DNA of 64,000 nucleotides from Chenopodium formosanum (lineage: Eukaryota; Streptophyta; Magnoliopsida; Caryophyllales; Amaranthaceae): contig CM044857.1 of assembly GCA_024500155.1 (NCBI GenBank), positions 49,734,001 through 49,798,000 on the forward strand, in the 5' to 3' direction. The notes beneath the pieces were generated by a model. That model had not been told where the DNA came from. It did no database searches and was given only the letters and a program-made list of their open reading frames with translations. The position numbers and the translations under genes are program-made. Below, piece after piece: positions 1 to 12,629 of this stretch; position 1 is the first letter of the stretch; each line of letters begins with the position of its first letter.

Positions 1-3000
1 AGATTTGGGATGGTCTGCTGGCAGTCCTTGAGGTATACTCAGTACACTCCCGCACCATATTCACGAAGCCCCTAGCAACCTCCACGGCATTAAAAGAATT
101 CTGCTCGAAAATTGACATGTTCCTGCAGTGCCATGAGGCCCAAGCTAGCGAAGCAATCGTAATCAATTCAGACTTAGAAAACTTCTTGGCTAGCCATAGC
201 AATTTCTCAACAAAACTAGAATTCGGAGCCTGCAGAAGGTGGTCAACAAAAGGATTGGCTGCCCAAATATCATTTGCAGCAGAGCATTCGAATATTGCAT
301 GTATCACAGATTCTTCCTCAGCCTCACATATCGAACATTTTTTATCAGAGACAATGTGGCGATAGGCAAGTCGTTCTTTCACAGCGAGGAAACCTTTACA
401 CGCCCTCCACAGAAAGTGATTTAATTTTGGGGGGCACTTAAGGGACCAGATAAGCTTCCATGCTGCATCAGAATCAACAATCGGCTCGACGCTTGTAGCT
501 TTCTTACTCAACCAATAGCCCGATCTTACACAATATTTGCCATCCTTTGAGGGCCACCAGTACATTCTATCCAAGGAGCTGTGGTTAGAAAGGGGAATAG
601 TGAGAATTAATGCCCTGTCCGCAACACTAAAATTATTATTGATGACATTAATATCCCAAGAATTGCTACTGTGGTCTATTAAACCAATGACCCTCAAGTC
701 CAAATTGCTCGAAGCTAGCGGGGTTGGCACAATGGCCGATGAATTCCCAGGCAGCCACGCATCCGACCACACTTTGATCTCACTCCCATTTCCAACTCTC
801 CATTTGAGGCCCTCAAGGAGTAATTCTTTCGCACCCCACATACTTCTCCAAGCATAACTTGGATCATATCCCTTCGTAGCCTCCAAAACATCACAATTTT
901 TAAAATATTTTGCTTTTAGTATCGAATGGATTAACGTACCCGGGTTGTGATGTAACCGCCAAAGTTGCTTAGCAAGAAGAGCTTGATTGAAGCATTTGAG
1001 GTCACGGAACCCCAAACCACCAAGTGCCTTTGGCCGACACAAAAGCTCCCACCTTTGCCAATGCAATTTGCTTGCGGCCTCCGTAGACCCCCACCAAAAA
1101 CGGGCTAACATTGCATGGATTTCATCAATAAGGCCATCCGGAATCTTAAACATGCTCATCATATACGTCGGTATTGCCTGAGCCACTGCTTTGATCATGA
1201 CTTCCTTTCCCGGACTAGACAACAATTTTTCTTTCCACCCCTGCAATTTCTTCCACAATCTTTCTTTCAACCCTGCAAAAATCACTTTTTTTGATCTTCC
1301 AATAATAGTCGGCAAACCCAGATATTTCTCATGCCGCTCAATTTCACGAACCCCCAAAATATCGATAATTTCACGCCTTCGAGATGTACTAACCTTCTTG
1401 CTAAAGAAAACTTCAGTCTTGCTTAAATTTACTTTCTGACCCGATGCTCTCTCATATGTGCTAATGATATTAGCTATAGTTGAGCATTCTAGCGTACTAG
1501 CTCTGGCAAAAAGGAGACTATCGTCAGCGAAAAATAAATGTGAAACCCGGGGAGCCTTACTGCAAATTCTAGCTCCATGAATAAGCTTCCGATTGGCAGC
1601 CAATGTAATCAGAGTAGAAAAAGCATCCGCACATAACAAAAATAAGTACGGAGAAATAGGGTCACCTTGCCGTAACCCCCTCGATGGTACCACAGACCCT
1701 GAAATACGACCATTGATCTTAAAAGCAAAAAAACACTACTTATGCAACACAATACTCGGTGAATCCAACTGGTCGAAAAGCCCAACTTCAACATAACTTG
1801 TTCCAAAAAAACCCCATTCCACTCGATCATAGGCCTTGCTCATGTCTAATTTCATAGCAATGCTACCATCTTTTCCTTCCCCTCCCCTTTTCATAGCATG
1901 GAAAACCTCAAATGCTACTATGGCATTATCAGTAATCAACCTCTGCGGGACAAAAGCACTCTGATTCGGAGATATAATATCCCCCAAGAAAGTTTTTAAC
2001 TTGTTTGCAAGCACTTTTGAAACAATTTTATAAATAACATTGCAACAACTAATAGGTCTAAATTCCGAAATCATTTTTGGATCATTACATTTCGGGATTA
2101 GAACTATGCAAGTATTATTTATTCCCGCAATAAAAATTTCCCCTCTCCACCAATTCTGAACAAAAGCAATGATATCAGGACCCACAATATGCCAAAATTT
2201 TTGAAAAAACAACGCGTGCATACCATCAGGACCTGGAGCTTTGTTAGGGTGCATTTGGAACAGAGCATGTTTCACCTCGTCCCCTGTGGGCATACGGTCA
2301 AGTACCACATTCATCTCTTCTGTAACTTTCGGGTCAAGGCCTTCCATCGCCCCTTGGAAACCGGTTGGCGAGCTAGTTGCAAACAAATTGGAGAAATAGG
2401 CAGAAATAAGTCTCTCCATATCCACTCTATCCGACTTCCACTCCCCACTATCAACAAACAACCCTTTGATTCTATTTTTTGCCTTCCGTTGACTTGCTTT
2501 GTGATGGAAATACTTTGTGTTTTTATCACCATCACGGAGTTCATTAGCACGAGCACGAGCAAACCAATATGATTCCTCCAACATGTATAGGTTGTCTAAC
2601 TCATCGGCTAACACACGACATCTTTGAAGTTTTTCCCCATCCATAGCCCCCTCTTTTAACTCCTTGAGCTCCTTCTCGGCCTTTTTGATTTTCTTCTTAA
2701 TATTCCCAAAAGTGAGTGCTGCCCAGCTCTTCAATTTCTCCCCACAAAACGCCACCTTTTGCTGCATACTCAAACCCGCTGTCCCAGCCCATGCGTCAAG
2801 AACAACCTCTCCACATTCCTCCTTAGAGAGCCAAAGCTGCTCAAATTTGAAGCCCGAGGCACCCTCCTCATTAGCAATTTTCTTTTCGGTTGTCAACAGA
2901 ACCGGAGCATGATCCGGTTTGAGTATCGGAAGATGCCTAACCTCATGATTTGGGAACATAGAGCACCAACTCTCATCGGCAAGGAAACGATCAAGTCTTT

Positions 3001-3580
3001 CTCGAACAAAAGTAGTCATGGTGTTGCCTCTCTCCCATGTAAAGATGCTACCTTTATATCCCAGATCACGAAGAGCACAGCTATCTATAGCTTCTCGAAA
3101 TGCATCCATTAATCTCTCACTTCTTGGTACTCCCCCCTCCTTCTCTGATTGACTCAAAATTTCATTAAAGTCACCGAACATGATGCAAGGAAGATTGGAA
3201 GCCATTTTTATTTGAGACATAAGAGACCACGTTTGATGTTTGTTTGCTTGTTCCGGCCAACCATACAAACCAACAGCCCGCCAAACAGGAGCATTACTAG
3301 AATCGAGCACATTAGCATGAAAGTGATGTAGAGAATATGACTTAATATCAACATTTACATCTTTCCACCAAAGCCCCACACCTCCCGAGCTACCAACACT
3401 ACTCAAGCAAAGACCATTCGAATAGCCACAACGATTTCGAATTTTATTTAAAATACTAGCATCAACTTTAGTTTCCATTACAAACACCAATTCCGGCCTT
3501 TCCCTCCAACAAAGATCTTGGAGGGCTCTAACTGACCTCGGGTTGCCAAGCCCGAAGCAGTTCCAACTTAGTATTTTCAT
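1..3580 (-). pseudogene. LINE ORF2: endonuclease-reverse transcriptase, frame broken by two indels, 3' truncated by window
   Basis: The enzyme for target-primed reverse transcription. From the start it shows an exonuclease-endonuclease-phosphatase fold domain (MKILSWNCFGLGNPRSVRAL; MFGDFNEIL near residue 136; LDRFLADESW; PDHAP near residue 220, where SDH is usual). It then has a reverse transcriptase (NKAPGPDGM, FRPISCCNVIYKI, LDMSKAYDRVEW, catalytic FADD at about 1522-1533) and a zf-RVT segment (CPPKLNHFLWRACKGF; C-x2-C ... H-x4-C near 270-340). The frame shifts at a T7 run (1805-1811 on plus, one base too many) and shifts back at a second T7 run (1727-1733, one too few). A TAG at 1736-1738 ends the uncorrected frame. 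I read positions 2-1735 in the original frame and found no stop. Broken as written, but nearly intact. Confidence 0.9.
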
Positions 3581-4986
3581 TGCTTTTCGAGGGCTTGGTT
3601 GACCCCAAGACCCTCTACTTGAACATTAGTATTACAAACCACAGACATATCAGCTTTTGTTTTTTTATTCCCCAAAGAAGACCCCTTACATACAATATCA
3701 TCAAATAATACATTATCACTTTTCCTCTTACCCCCAACTAAATCTACCCCACTGTCAGACATAGTAGCATCAAAATCATTACCTAGATCCAATCGCTCCA
3801 CCCTTTTCCATGAACTAGGACGCTTCGCATCTGAGGGGGCCATAGGTTGATTCAATTCCTCTGATTGCACTTGCTGGACAGTCATAACTTGAGGGGAAGC
3901 GGCACCATAAGTAATTGTTGCTAATGGCGGAGAGTCCTCATCAGCAGCCTCATCACCAGAACTCTCACCCCCATCTCGAATCAGGTAAGGTCTCAGCACT
4001 ACCTTCTTGCTCGACGGATCAGTCACCCTCCTTAACTCTGCTTCTCTAGCCTTTGGGGGTACAACGGTGTTACTCTTAGGGGTATTGAAGAGCAACTTAC
4101 GGGCAGCACCAGGGGGCCCCAGTCTAATAGCTTGTGGGTCACTATAAAGGGGTCTGCGATAAGCTTTCTTTCTAGACAGGTTCTCAATCCATCTTCTCTC
4201 CTTTTCACGGTCAGCATCAGCAACTTTAGAGCGTTTCAGAGGTGACGCAGTTAGGAAGGGACCGTACTGGAACACCACACTTGTATCATCAGCATCCTCT
4301 TCAAAGTGAGGGCACTCTTTATCTAAGTGTCCAAGCTTCCCGCAATAGTAACAGAAATCTCCCAAGCGTTCGTACTTGAAACCCACCCATTTCGTATTTC
4401 CACCACTAACTGCAATCTTCATGCCTCGTCGGAGAGGTTTGTTCACATCGATTAAGACCTTAATACGCATAAATTTGACCCATCCCAACGGATCGGAATC
4501 ATCAAATTCCATAAAACCACCAAAACTATCGCCAATCTCCTTTGCAAATCTTTCATTGCGCCTACTAAAAGGAACATCAAACACCCTTATCCAGAATGGG
4601 GAGAATTGGAAAGACACCTCGGAGGGTTGATCATCACCATTGAGTTCTTGAAGAAGCAACAACTGATTGTCGAAACCCCATGGTCGACCCTCCAGCACTC
4701 GCACTTTATCTGCTTCATCAAAGAATTGAATTACAAACAAGTTGGTTTCAACCATACGAATAGCAACATTATCCGTAAGACGCCATAGGTTCATCAGCAC
4801 CTTCTTCATCGCATCGATGCTGAAGGGTTTCGAAGTTAATAGTTTACCAACCAGAGAGAGGTCAATTCTATTTTTAGAAACCTTGTCATCGGGATCCTCG
4901 TAACCACCCCCATAAACCTTGTCCTCTTCCTCAGTCAATCTGAGTTTTTCCCAATCATTCACTAATTCATCCGCCATAACGATCAA
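3577..4986 (-). CDS. LINE ORF1: DUF4283 / zinc-knuckle RNA-binding protein
   Basis: The 469-residue ORF1 protein of the LINE, expected to bind element RNA in the ribonucleoprotein. The N-terminal part (about residues 35-190) has the DUF4283 pattern, including the segment LEGRPWGFDNQLLLLQEL. A CCHC zinc knuckle follows at about residues 211-224 (C-x2-C-x4-H-x4-C in CYYCGKLGHLDKEC). The rest is charged and low in complexity, with no recognised domain. The first ATG is taken, but a second Met three codons later (MADEL) may be the true start. The stop codon overlaps the ORF2 start as ATGA. The frame is intact. Domain names are from family knowledge; retained function is inference. Confidence 0.9.
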   Translation of the reverse strand: MIVMADELVNDWEKLRLTEEEDKVYGGGYEDPDDKVSKNRIDLSLVGKLLTSKPFSIDAMKKVLMNLWRLTDNVAIRMVETNLFVIQFFDEADKVRVLEGRPWGFDNQLLLLQELNGDDQPSEVSFQFSPFWIRVFDVPFSRRNERFAKEIGDSFGGFMEFDDSDPLGWVKFMRIKVLIDVNKPLRRGMKIAVSGGNTKWVGFKYERLGDFCYYCGKLGHLDKECPHFEEDADDTSVVFQYGPFLTASPLKRSKVADADREKERRWIENLSRKKAYRRPLYSDPQAIRLGPPGAARKLLFNTPKSNTVVPPKAREAELRRVTDPSSKKVVLRPYLIRDGGESSGDEAADEDSPPLATITYGAASPQVMTVQQVQSEELNQPMAPSDAKRPSSWKRVERLDLGNDFDATMSDSGVDLVGGKRKSDNVLFDDIVCKGSSLGNKKTKADMSVVCNTNVQVEGLGVNQALEKQ

Positions 4987-5130
4987 TAGAGTCCGTCACA
5001 ACCCTGGGGATTAGATTCAGCAAAAGAAATTATTATAATTTATTTGAATTTAGAGGAAAATCACACACAAACATCAACAAACGGCAAGCCCTAGCAGAGC
5101 ACAACAAACCCTACTCGAGGGACTCAACGA

Positions 5131-5440
5131 CCTATTTTTTATAATTTATTTTTAAACTTATTATTTTTTTTTTATTTATTATTTATTATTTTTGTTTTTA
5201 TTTATTTATTTATTTTATTTATTTTGTTTTAAACTTTTGATTAGCTATATTATTATTAGTATCAATTTCCGAAAAACTATCTAAATAATTTAACGCTTCC
5301 TCAGCTACCCCTTTCATCATTCAATTTTTCTATAACCTCTATTTTTTTTTAATATTTGATGTATTATTTATTTTGGGATTTCTAAAAATTGTTATATGAA
5401 AAAATAATAATAAATAAATTTAGAAAATTTTATTTGTTCA
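5131..5440. other. AT-rich low-complexity spacer
   Basis: TTTAT/ATTT-rich sequence between the LINE 5' end and a Helitron-like terminus. I see no gene. It may be the 3' part of the Helitron into which, or beside which, the LINE inserted. Confidence 0.6.
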
Positions 5441-5442
5441 AA

Positions 5443-5468
5443 TCGTGCATCGCACGAGAATAATCTAG
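5443..5468 (+). mobile_element. Helitron-type 3' terminus (hairpin plus CTAG)
   Basis: A perfect 6-bp stem (TCGTGC / GCACGA) with loop ATC lies at 5443-5457. Seven bases follow, then CTAG at 5465-5468 and a T. Helitrons end in a short hairpin about 7-12 bases before a terminal CTRR and insert between A and T. This fits apart from the unlocated 5' TC end. The body and length of the element are unknown. Confidence 0.55.
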
Positions 5469-6642
5469 TAGATATATTAAATAATTTGTGATGTTCTAGC
5501 CAATTCAAACCTAAATAGCACATAGATCTTGTTGAATTTCTCTAAGTAAATTAAGTTGAAACCGAATAATTTATTTAAAATTTAAATTCTTAATAAAAAG
5601 CAATTAAATCAAAGTAGATGTATGAATAGTATTATACCCATCTCCAAGTCGAAGGAAATTAGAAAATCCTAACCTAGGCCCCGGATTTATTAAAAGGATT
5701 AGAAAAAAGTACAAAGAATTTATTTGTGTCATTACTAGCTCATACACCTTAATATGTGTACGCTAGTTGCATAGTACAATATAATATGATGGTTTGAGAA
5801 AGATAAATTGATGTGTTAGTTGTATAGAGCATTCTATATATTTAAACTATAGTTCTAGTACAACTCAAAAATCATATATACAATTTACTTATACAATGGC
5901 AGATTGGCAGCATATGTTTAAATACATATACTGCAGATACAAACCAAGAAACATAATATTGTTAATTAATTATTTAACTTAGGGTTTGGTTATAATGATG
6001 GCTTTAGTTACTGTTAACATATGGATGATTAATTGCTGGCAGATCAGCTAATGTACATGATTGTCCTGTTTCCTAGCTTGGGTACGGTTCAAATCGTGGT
6101 TTCAAAATTTAAACATTTGCTTCTCACATATGCATAGAGATCTACATTGTGACTTAAAATAAATATATATATATATTTTTTTAGTGAGATCATTATAAAT
6201 AGCTAGTTGATCCATATAGATATTATTTTTGTATTCCGTATTATTTTCAAATTATTAGAGGATTAGTTGAACATGACATGTAAAAGGAGGAAAAAGATGT
6301 GAATTAAAAATTTGATTAGAGAACTAACACGTGATTAATAATAATCAAGATCATCGCTTTTATCCTTATTATTTAAGGTATAAAGGTTGTGAATTGTGAT
6401 CACTCAAACAAATTTCAATCCTAGAGTTAATATATACATTCTACAAATATTTACTCAGCATCAATTGATTTTGAGTAAAAAGTTGTAGGATGGATAGTTA
6501 TTAAATATTAATCACCTACTACTCAATAAAAGACTTTAGACTTATTTATTTATTTATTTATTTTTTTTTTATAATTTCTTCTATAGTTCACATGTTTTTA
6601 AAAAATACTTTGATAATATAATAAATTTTAAGGTATTTATTA
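5469..6642. other. Intergenic, no gene seen
   Basis: AT-rich DNA without a convincing ORF or RNA gene on either strand. Short T-rich and ATTT tracts occur near 6170 and 6540. Confidence 0.6.
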
Positions 6643-6827
6643 AGGCCTGTTCCTATTTATTGAAAACAACTGATATGAACTAATTGGGGCTGAACTGAAC
6701 AAAACAGAACTGAATAGAGCTAAAATGAATTGTTTATGAGAGAAAGAAATTAGGAACTGAACTGAATTAAACTGATTAGATCTAAACTGAACTGTACTGA
6801 AATTAAGTTAAACAGATCTGTCAACCC
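6643..6827. mobile_element. Tourist-like MITE, degraded copy (CTGAACTGAA family)
   Basis: The left end GGCCTGTTC is followed by many CTGAAC-type pentamers in AT-rich sequence. The right end is decayed (AGATCTGTCAACCC). It belongs to the family seen intact at 10187, 35304 and 60755. The left flank reads TTAA; the right target duplication is no longer clear. Confidence 0.65.
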
Positions 6828-8069
6828 TTTTAAAAAATGCAATAAGCTAAGGTCAATCCTGATCAAATTGGTTGAAATTTTAGGAGTGACTACACCTCGT
6901 TTAGTTGTTTAATTTCTTAGTAGACCACCTCAAGCAAGGGATACATACATAAATTGTTTAAAGTCACCCCTCTTAAGTCTTAATTAAATCTTAGTAATAT
7001 TGAAAATGAAGAAATTAAATCCAATAGTCACGTGTAGTGAAGAGAGAACATAGGTTGAGGGAGCATAAGTTGCATGGGATGTTTGATAGTGGTTTCAGAA
7101 TTCATGCATAAAACCATCTCACATTTAATACACTAACTTCCTTTCTCCAAACATGTCCACGAGGTTCAACTTTGTGGACTCCATTTTTGAGCACTTCTTG
7201 CGTCATTATACCCCTAAATGTCCACTTTTTTTTTTTTTTTTTTTTTTTTTCAATTTTCTGATTATCAAACATTCAAACTAAATTTTTTGATATCTCCATT
7301 AATATTTCTAAGATAGTACATGATGAAGTAAATAAACATTAATAACACATCCTAATGGTATGAAAAATATAAACGCTCTTCTATTGTATGACACTTAATG
7401 AAAAATATCCAACATAGGATAAAATAGAAGAAAGTGAAATAATGTGTGTAATAGACTAATAGTTGTTATAATATTTCTCATGCGCCTTTGAAAGACTAAA
7501 GTTATGGAGTAGCTAATATCTCAAGCAAGGAAACATATACAATCAAAATTTACATTTTCACAAAAAAAATTTGTGTCACATACATTATTAACATTAATAC
7601 TTTTAAATAAATTCTTGATGATTATTCTTCATAATGGCATATTAACATAATGTTTATATTTTTATTCCGTTTTTTTTTTTTCACAATTATACAAGTAGTA
7701 GATAAGAACCACCTTAATGCAGATAACATCCAAATAATACTTGAAATAGCCGGGAGCTACCCCACTTGTCTCAATGTGTGTTTTCTTAAACACAAAAAGA
7801 AGAATGAAATAGCAAAAAGAGCCCAAAATAAATAAATAAATAAATAAATAAATAAAAAGGGGGTTTGTTTTCAAAGTTAGTCATGGTAATAATCTTTTAA
7901 TCTCTTGACTTATATAGTTTGTAATTAAGGTGAGCAAGAAAAAATGGGTCCATTAATGAAGATCCTCATCCATAATTATTGTGCACTTGTCGCATCATAT
8001 TTCTAATCTAATCTTTTCTTTGATATAAAATTTCTAATCTAATCTCCACTCTTATATTTGTTGTTTTTC

Positions 8070-8106
<37 letters not shown>

Positions 8107-10183
8107 TGACCTATATAACTTATAATTTATGATATTATTGTCAATTCATTCCGCTATTTGGTTTAAATTATTAGAACAATAGAGAAAATAATTAAGAAAA
8201 AAGGATTTCTTAAATTAATTGTCAATTTGGAAAATATATAATAAAATAGGAGTATTTCATATAAATTTAACAATATTTCACATGAATATATATGTTTATA
8301 TGTCCTTGAGTAGTATCAAGTATAAATCACCATGTATAGTCAAGTTAGATAATGTAAACATTGTAAAAGTCAAAGTATTATATTGCAATTATTAAGCTAA
8401 GAAACTAAAGAAGTAGTATTGCATGCAAAAAAAAATAAAATTGATGATATAAACTAGCATACATAGTAAGCTACTACATTTGATCTTTATTTATTCTACT
8501 CGCTTATTATTACTCCGACACTCCGTATAAAAACAAATAATATTATGTTGGATGTTGTTAGATTTGTTTTAATGTGTAGCTATCAATTCAAATACTTCCT
8601 CCATTACTTTATAATCATTACATTTGTAATAATTTTGTGAGAGAAAAATTGTCAAAGCGTAAAGGTTAAAAAGTGACCGAAAGAATGTCAAATTTTAAAC
8701 TAATAATTTATTCTATCACTTAATTAATTAACGATATAATTGATCAACATGAGCTTTGAAGACCGCATAAAATGCCCTGGTCCGATCCTATAAATGTTGA
8801 GTATGTAGTATGTATATTTATATTTGTATGAAACCAGCAATGAAATTTGAGCAAAGAAAGTATACAATTAATTTTCTAGAAACATCTCAATTGACTGATA
8901 AATTTATAATTAATCCCAATTTTCTTTAATATCAACCTAATGATGGCTACAGTTTCTCAATTGTCACTTTAATTCAACTAATTAGCATCACTTTCTTGTT
9001 TGCTGGCCTCTAGCTTTATATCAGGGACCCTCTGTAAGCTGTGTCTAATAAAAGTTGATTTATTATAAAATTATGCATTATATGATTTAATCACATAATG
9101 TACCTTCATAAATAAATGAGTCTGGTTCGATATTAAAATTAAATTATGCAATCATAAATTATGTGGCTAACTTCTAAATGGTTAGTTAGACACTTCATGC
9201 GAGTATGATATAATTTCATGACAAAATTTATAAGACAAAAGCACGATAATATCTCATCACGAGTATCTTAATAATATTCCGTGAAATTTTGAAACCTGAA
9301 GGTTAATGTGTTCGCAAGAGAGAAAATCCGGTGTTGTTACAATGGATCAAAGTAAGAATCAAGCTTGATTTGAGCCATCCAAAGCACATGGGTGTATCAT
9401 GCAATGACTAAACCAAGGCCCCAAAGAGGGAAGAAAAAGGAACTAAAATTACTAAGAAAATTTGGAGTGTACTCTTTTATCATATTATACTAATATTGTT
9501 GGAATGTGATAACAAAAAATAAAAAATTGTTGGAAATGTAGCACAAGATTCCAATATAAGAAAACTCAATACTAAGCACCGACGATAGATGCTTGATATT
9601 TACACGATAATACTAGATAAATAAAAGTCTAAAACATATTGAAAGTTTTTATAGTATTTTATTTGGACATATTTGGTCAATTAGCCCCACTTTCAGGAAA
9701 CATAAGACAGCCTCTAATTTTGGACTTAGGTGTTTGGAATTATATTTTTGAACTTAAAAGAAGATAATTTCATGATTAAATATTTCTTAGCTTTGGATTT
9801 ATTGAAGGAAAATAACGATAGTTTAATTAATAGTTTAAACTTGGGTCAATTTTTATTAATAATATCAATATAATTCTGAATGTTTCTAAACTGCGTTTGA
9901 GGATGTCTCCTGTATACTTCTTTGGTAGTTTATGTGCTTGTTAGTTTATTTTTGTCAATCAAACAAGTCCGTCAATTTTAGTTTTCATGAATACATTACT
10001 TCATATACGTAGTATATATTACATAATTTTTTTTTTTTTTACAAAATATTGCATAAATTTCGTTGCTACATATTAACATACAATTAAACTTCATTTTTTT
10101 TGTAATCATCAAATTTTTAAACCCAACCCAAGACATCAATGTCAAAAATTTACTTTATTAGAGTGAATGATAAAAATGTGTTC
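6828..10183. other. Intergenic, no gene seen
   Basis: About 3.3 kb of AT-rich sequence with no supportable gene. It holds poly-T tracts (T25 at 7226-7250, T33 at 8073-8105), an AATA repeat near 7829-7855 and short decayed repeat fragments. The few short ORFs are low in complexity. Confidence 0.6.
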
Positions 10184-10186
10184 TTA

Positions 10187-10286
10187 GGCCCTGTTCTCAT
10201 CAGATTATTTTCAGTTTAGTTCAGTTCAATTTAGCTCTAATAAGTTCAGTTCAGCTTAGCTCATTTCAGTCAATGAGAATAGGCCC
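10187..10286. mobile_element. Tourist-like (PIF/Harbinger-type) MITE, about 100 bp
   Basis: The terminal inverted repeats read GGCCCTGTTCTCAT on the left and ATGAGAATAGGCCC on the right. They are flanked by TTA at 10184-10186 and 10287-10289. The interior consists of TTCAGTTCAG-type pentamers. TTA target duplication with GGCC(C/T)TGTT ends is the Tourist/Harbinger signature. It lies 374 bases downstream of the APX6 stop. Confidence 0.75.
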
Positions 10287-10659
10287 TTACTGTTCTACTT
10301 ATGATTATTTTTAATAAGATTATATGCATTGCATAATTGCAGGATCAACACTCAATGTCATTTTCAAGCAATACCATCATCACCATTATTATCCAAGGTA
10401 AGAAGCCAGTTTCAAACAACCTAGGAAATTTCCTAAATGAGCAATCAGATATCGCCCGCCCTGCAGCTAGTTTTAATTGATAGTACAAATTAATACGAAT
10501 CTGATCAAAATAGTACAGATTATCTTCCCAATTCACCTAAAAATAAAGTGTATGATCTAATCCTTTCATGATCCATAGCAGCAGTGAAAGTGCAAAATCC
10601 TTTTCAAGATGTTAAGTATCACCATATTTTCGCTTGGAAGCTCCAGTTGGAGCATATGC

Positions 10660-12593
10660 TCAAGAAGATTTCCACCTTACACCCGAATTGACTAACTTGA
10701 TATAGACATTCTTAAAATCCTCAAAAAATCTATCCTGGTCATTCGCATAATTTGTAATCCATCTGCACTTGAAACAATGTTGCCATTAGGCATTAGCAAA
10801 TCTACAGCAGCAAGAACAAGTATTTTTGATGCAGGTGTTTTGATTATATGGTTTTTTTAACCAAGGTTTTTGCAATGATAAATGCTCATAAAAATACGGA
10901 GCACTGAGGCTGTGTTTGGTTCAATTGTTCTAAAGAGTATGAAGTATAAGATTGGAGAGGATCTAGGGGGAAAATTGTGGCATTTTTCCCTTTCACCCTT
11001 GGGAGAGCTGTTCACCTTTTTACAAGCCAAACGAAGGAAAATAAGAGAACTATTGTTCGTGGAAAATGATTAGTAAGCTATGTACACTAGGTAACAAAAC
11101 CTATATCTAAGGATTCCAGCAACTGTGAAGAAAAGATGCATGCCCATATAAGATGCAAGCACTTTTATGCTAGAAACGGTATCATGTTAGGTAAGGCACA
11201 GACCAAGCAGGAATAATGGTATGCTGCTGCAATACCCGAAATTAGAAAGAAGGCAATTCAATGCAGAAAATAATGATGAAATCATCATGAAAGGGAAAAT
11301 ATCTGACCTTAAGCATTCATCATCCTCTACTAATGCACGATCCGAAGGAAGTCCGACCATACTTGACATTCCAGCTGAAATTAAGGAACAACATTTAATG
11401 AGAACTCCTAAAGCAGGGAATGTAATTGACAAGTAACCATTAGTGCACATCATCACATGCAGAAATTAATGTTGAAATCCACTCATTAATTTCAGTTGCT
11501 GGAAAACCGCATATCTGAATCTGATTTACTTAGTATGCTCATCATATAATTCAAGAATTATAAGACTGTTTTCCTTAGTTGAATAAGCATATGAAAGTGC
11601 AATTTTCCTGATTTCAGAAATTATACCAAATGGTGCAATACTAGTAGTCACTTCTTCCTCTACTTCTGTGAAGTCATATATTAACTTATGTCAAAAAGCC
11701 TTACAGATCGGGTGAAATGATATCATATATGATGCTGGCTGCGCCAGAAATACCAGTTGTTTATTATCTTCATATATGCTTAGCAATAGAAACTTTAAGT
11801 TCCTTGAACTATTAACATACAGGGAAGGGCAACAGCAATTCAATTTATCCTATTATTCTTTTTGATTGTGGATTTGCAAATTAAAACACATTACTCAATA
11901 AGAATTTAATGATGTGAGCTGACTGACCTGACGACAGCCATGGTTTCTCAAGGAGAATTTTGTAGTATGAATTGTCAAATACGATGGGGCTTCCAAAACC
12001 TTTACTTCCAAGAGTATGTGCCCCAGAAAGAGCAACAAGTTCTTGTGTACTGTTCACAATGTAGGGCAGGGTTTAAATTAAACAAAAAACTAATTAAAAA
12101 AAAGGATACAGAGTACATTACAAGTTAAGCACAGCATGCATGATGCAATCATTTAATCAGTAGTAATCAAAGCAGTTGTAAAATGCCAGCAACTTTAAGG
12201 GGCAATTAATTGAGTTCTTAGTTACTTGATATTCTATCAATCCAGGAATGATTGTTAATAAAGAAGTCTGATTTCTTCATAATAAAGGACTCCACATGGT
12301 TTACTCAAAACGCCTCTTACAATAGTTGTGTGACACCTATCAAGATTTCACTCAATTAAGTGGAGATATCTTAAGAAATCCCATCATAATCAACATACTT
12401 TTGGTTAAGTGACTAAGATCTCCGGACATTCCAAAATAGTGCGACTATTGTATCCAGCGAAAAGCACTTCAGCAGGAACAACCTGATAGTGAATTACTAA
12501 AGTTATGTGCTGAATTCTCAGTAAGTAGGTTGGCCCAAAACATGGCAGCCCAAACTTAAATCCAAGCTTTTATTTGCAGTTTCAGAGTCAGGG

Positions 12594-12629
<36 letters not shown>

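Larger units (their letters stand above)
1..5130 (-). mobile_element. L1-type LINE retrotransposon, 3' end beyond the window
   Basis: A non-LTR retrotransposon on the minus strand, with its 5' end near 5130 and its 3' part (RNase H-like region, tail) beyond position 1. It carries ORF1 (3577-4986) and ORF2 (3580 to the edge) in the usual plant L1 order. Upstream of ORF1 lies about 140 bases of probable 5' UTR, which gives way near 5130 to low-complexity AT sequence. The 5' boundary is set only by that change in composition. Because the left end is missing, no target-site duplication can be sought. The long open frames point to a fairly young insertion. Confidence 0.93.

Noticed and set aside
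2189..3331. Several plus-strand frames of 60-127 codons
   Set aside because: They lie antisense to LINE ORF2 and have no domain content.
8590..8720. Stowaway-like start TACTTCCTCCATTAC
   Set aside because: No matching right end was found, so an element cannot be bounded.
10908..11050. Possible MITE in APX6 intron 9 (GGCTGTGTTTGGTTC ... GCCAAACGAAGG)
   Set aside because: The matching ends are only about seven bases and no target duplication was found; such words are common.
12594..12627. LINE or SINE tail in the APX6 intron
   Set aside because: A bare homopolymer without an identifiable body or target duplication.
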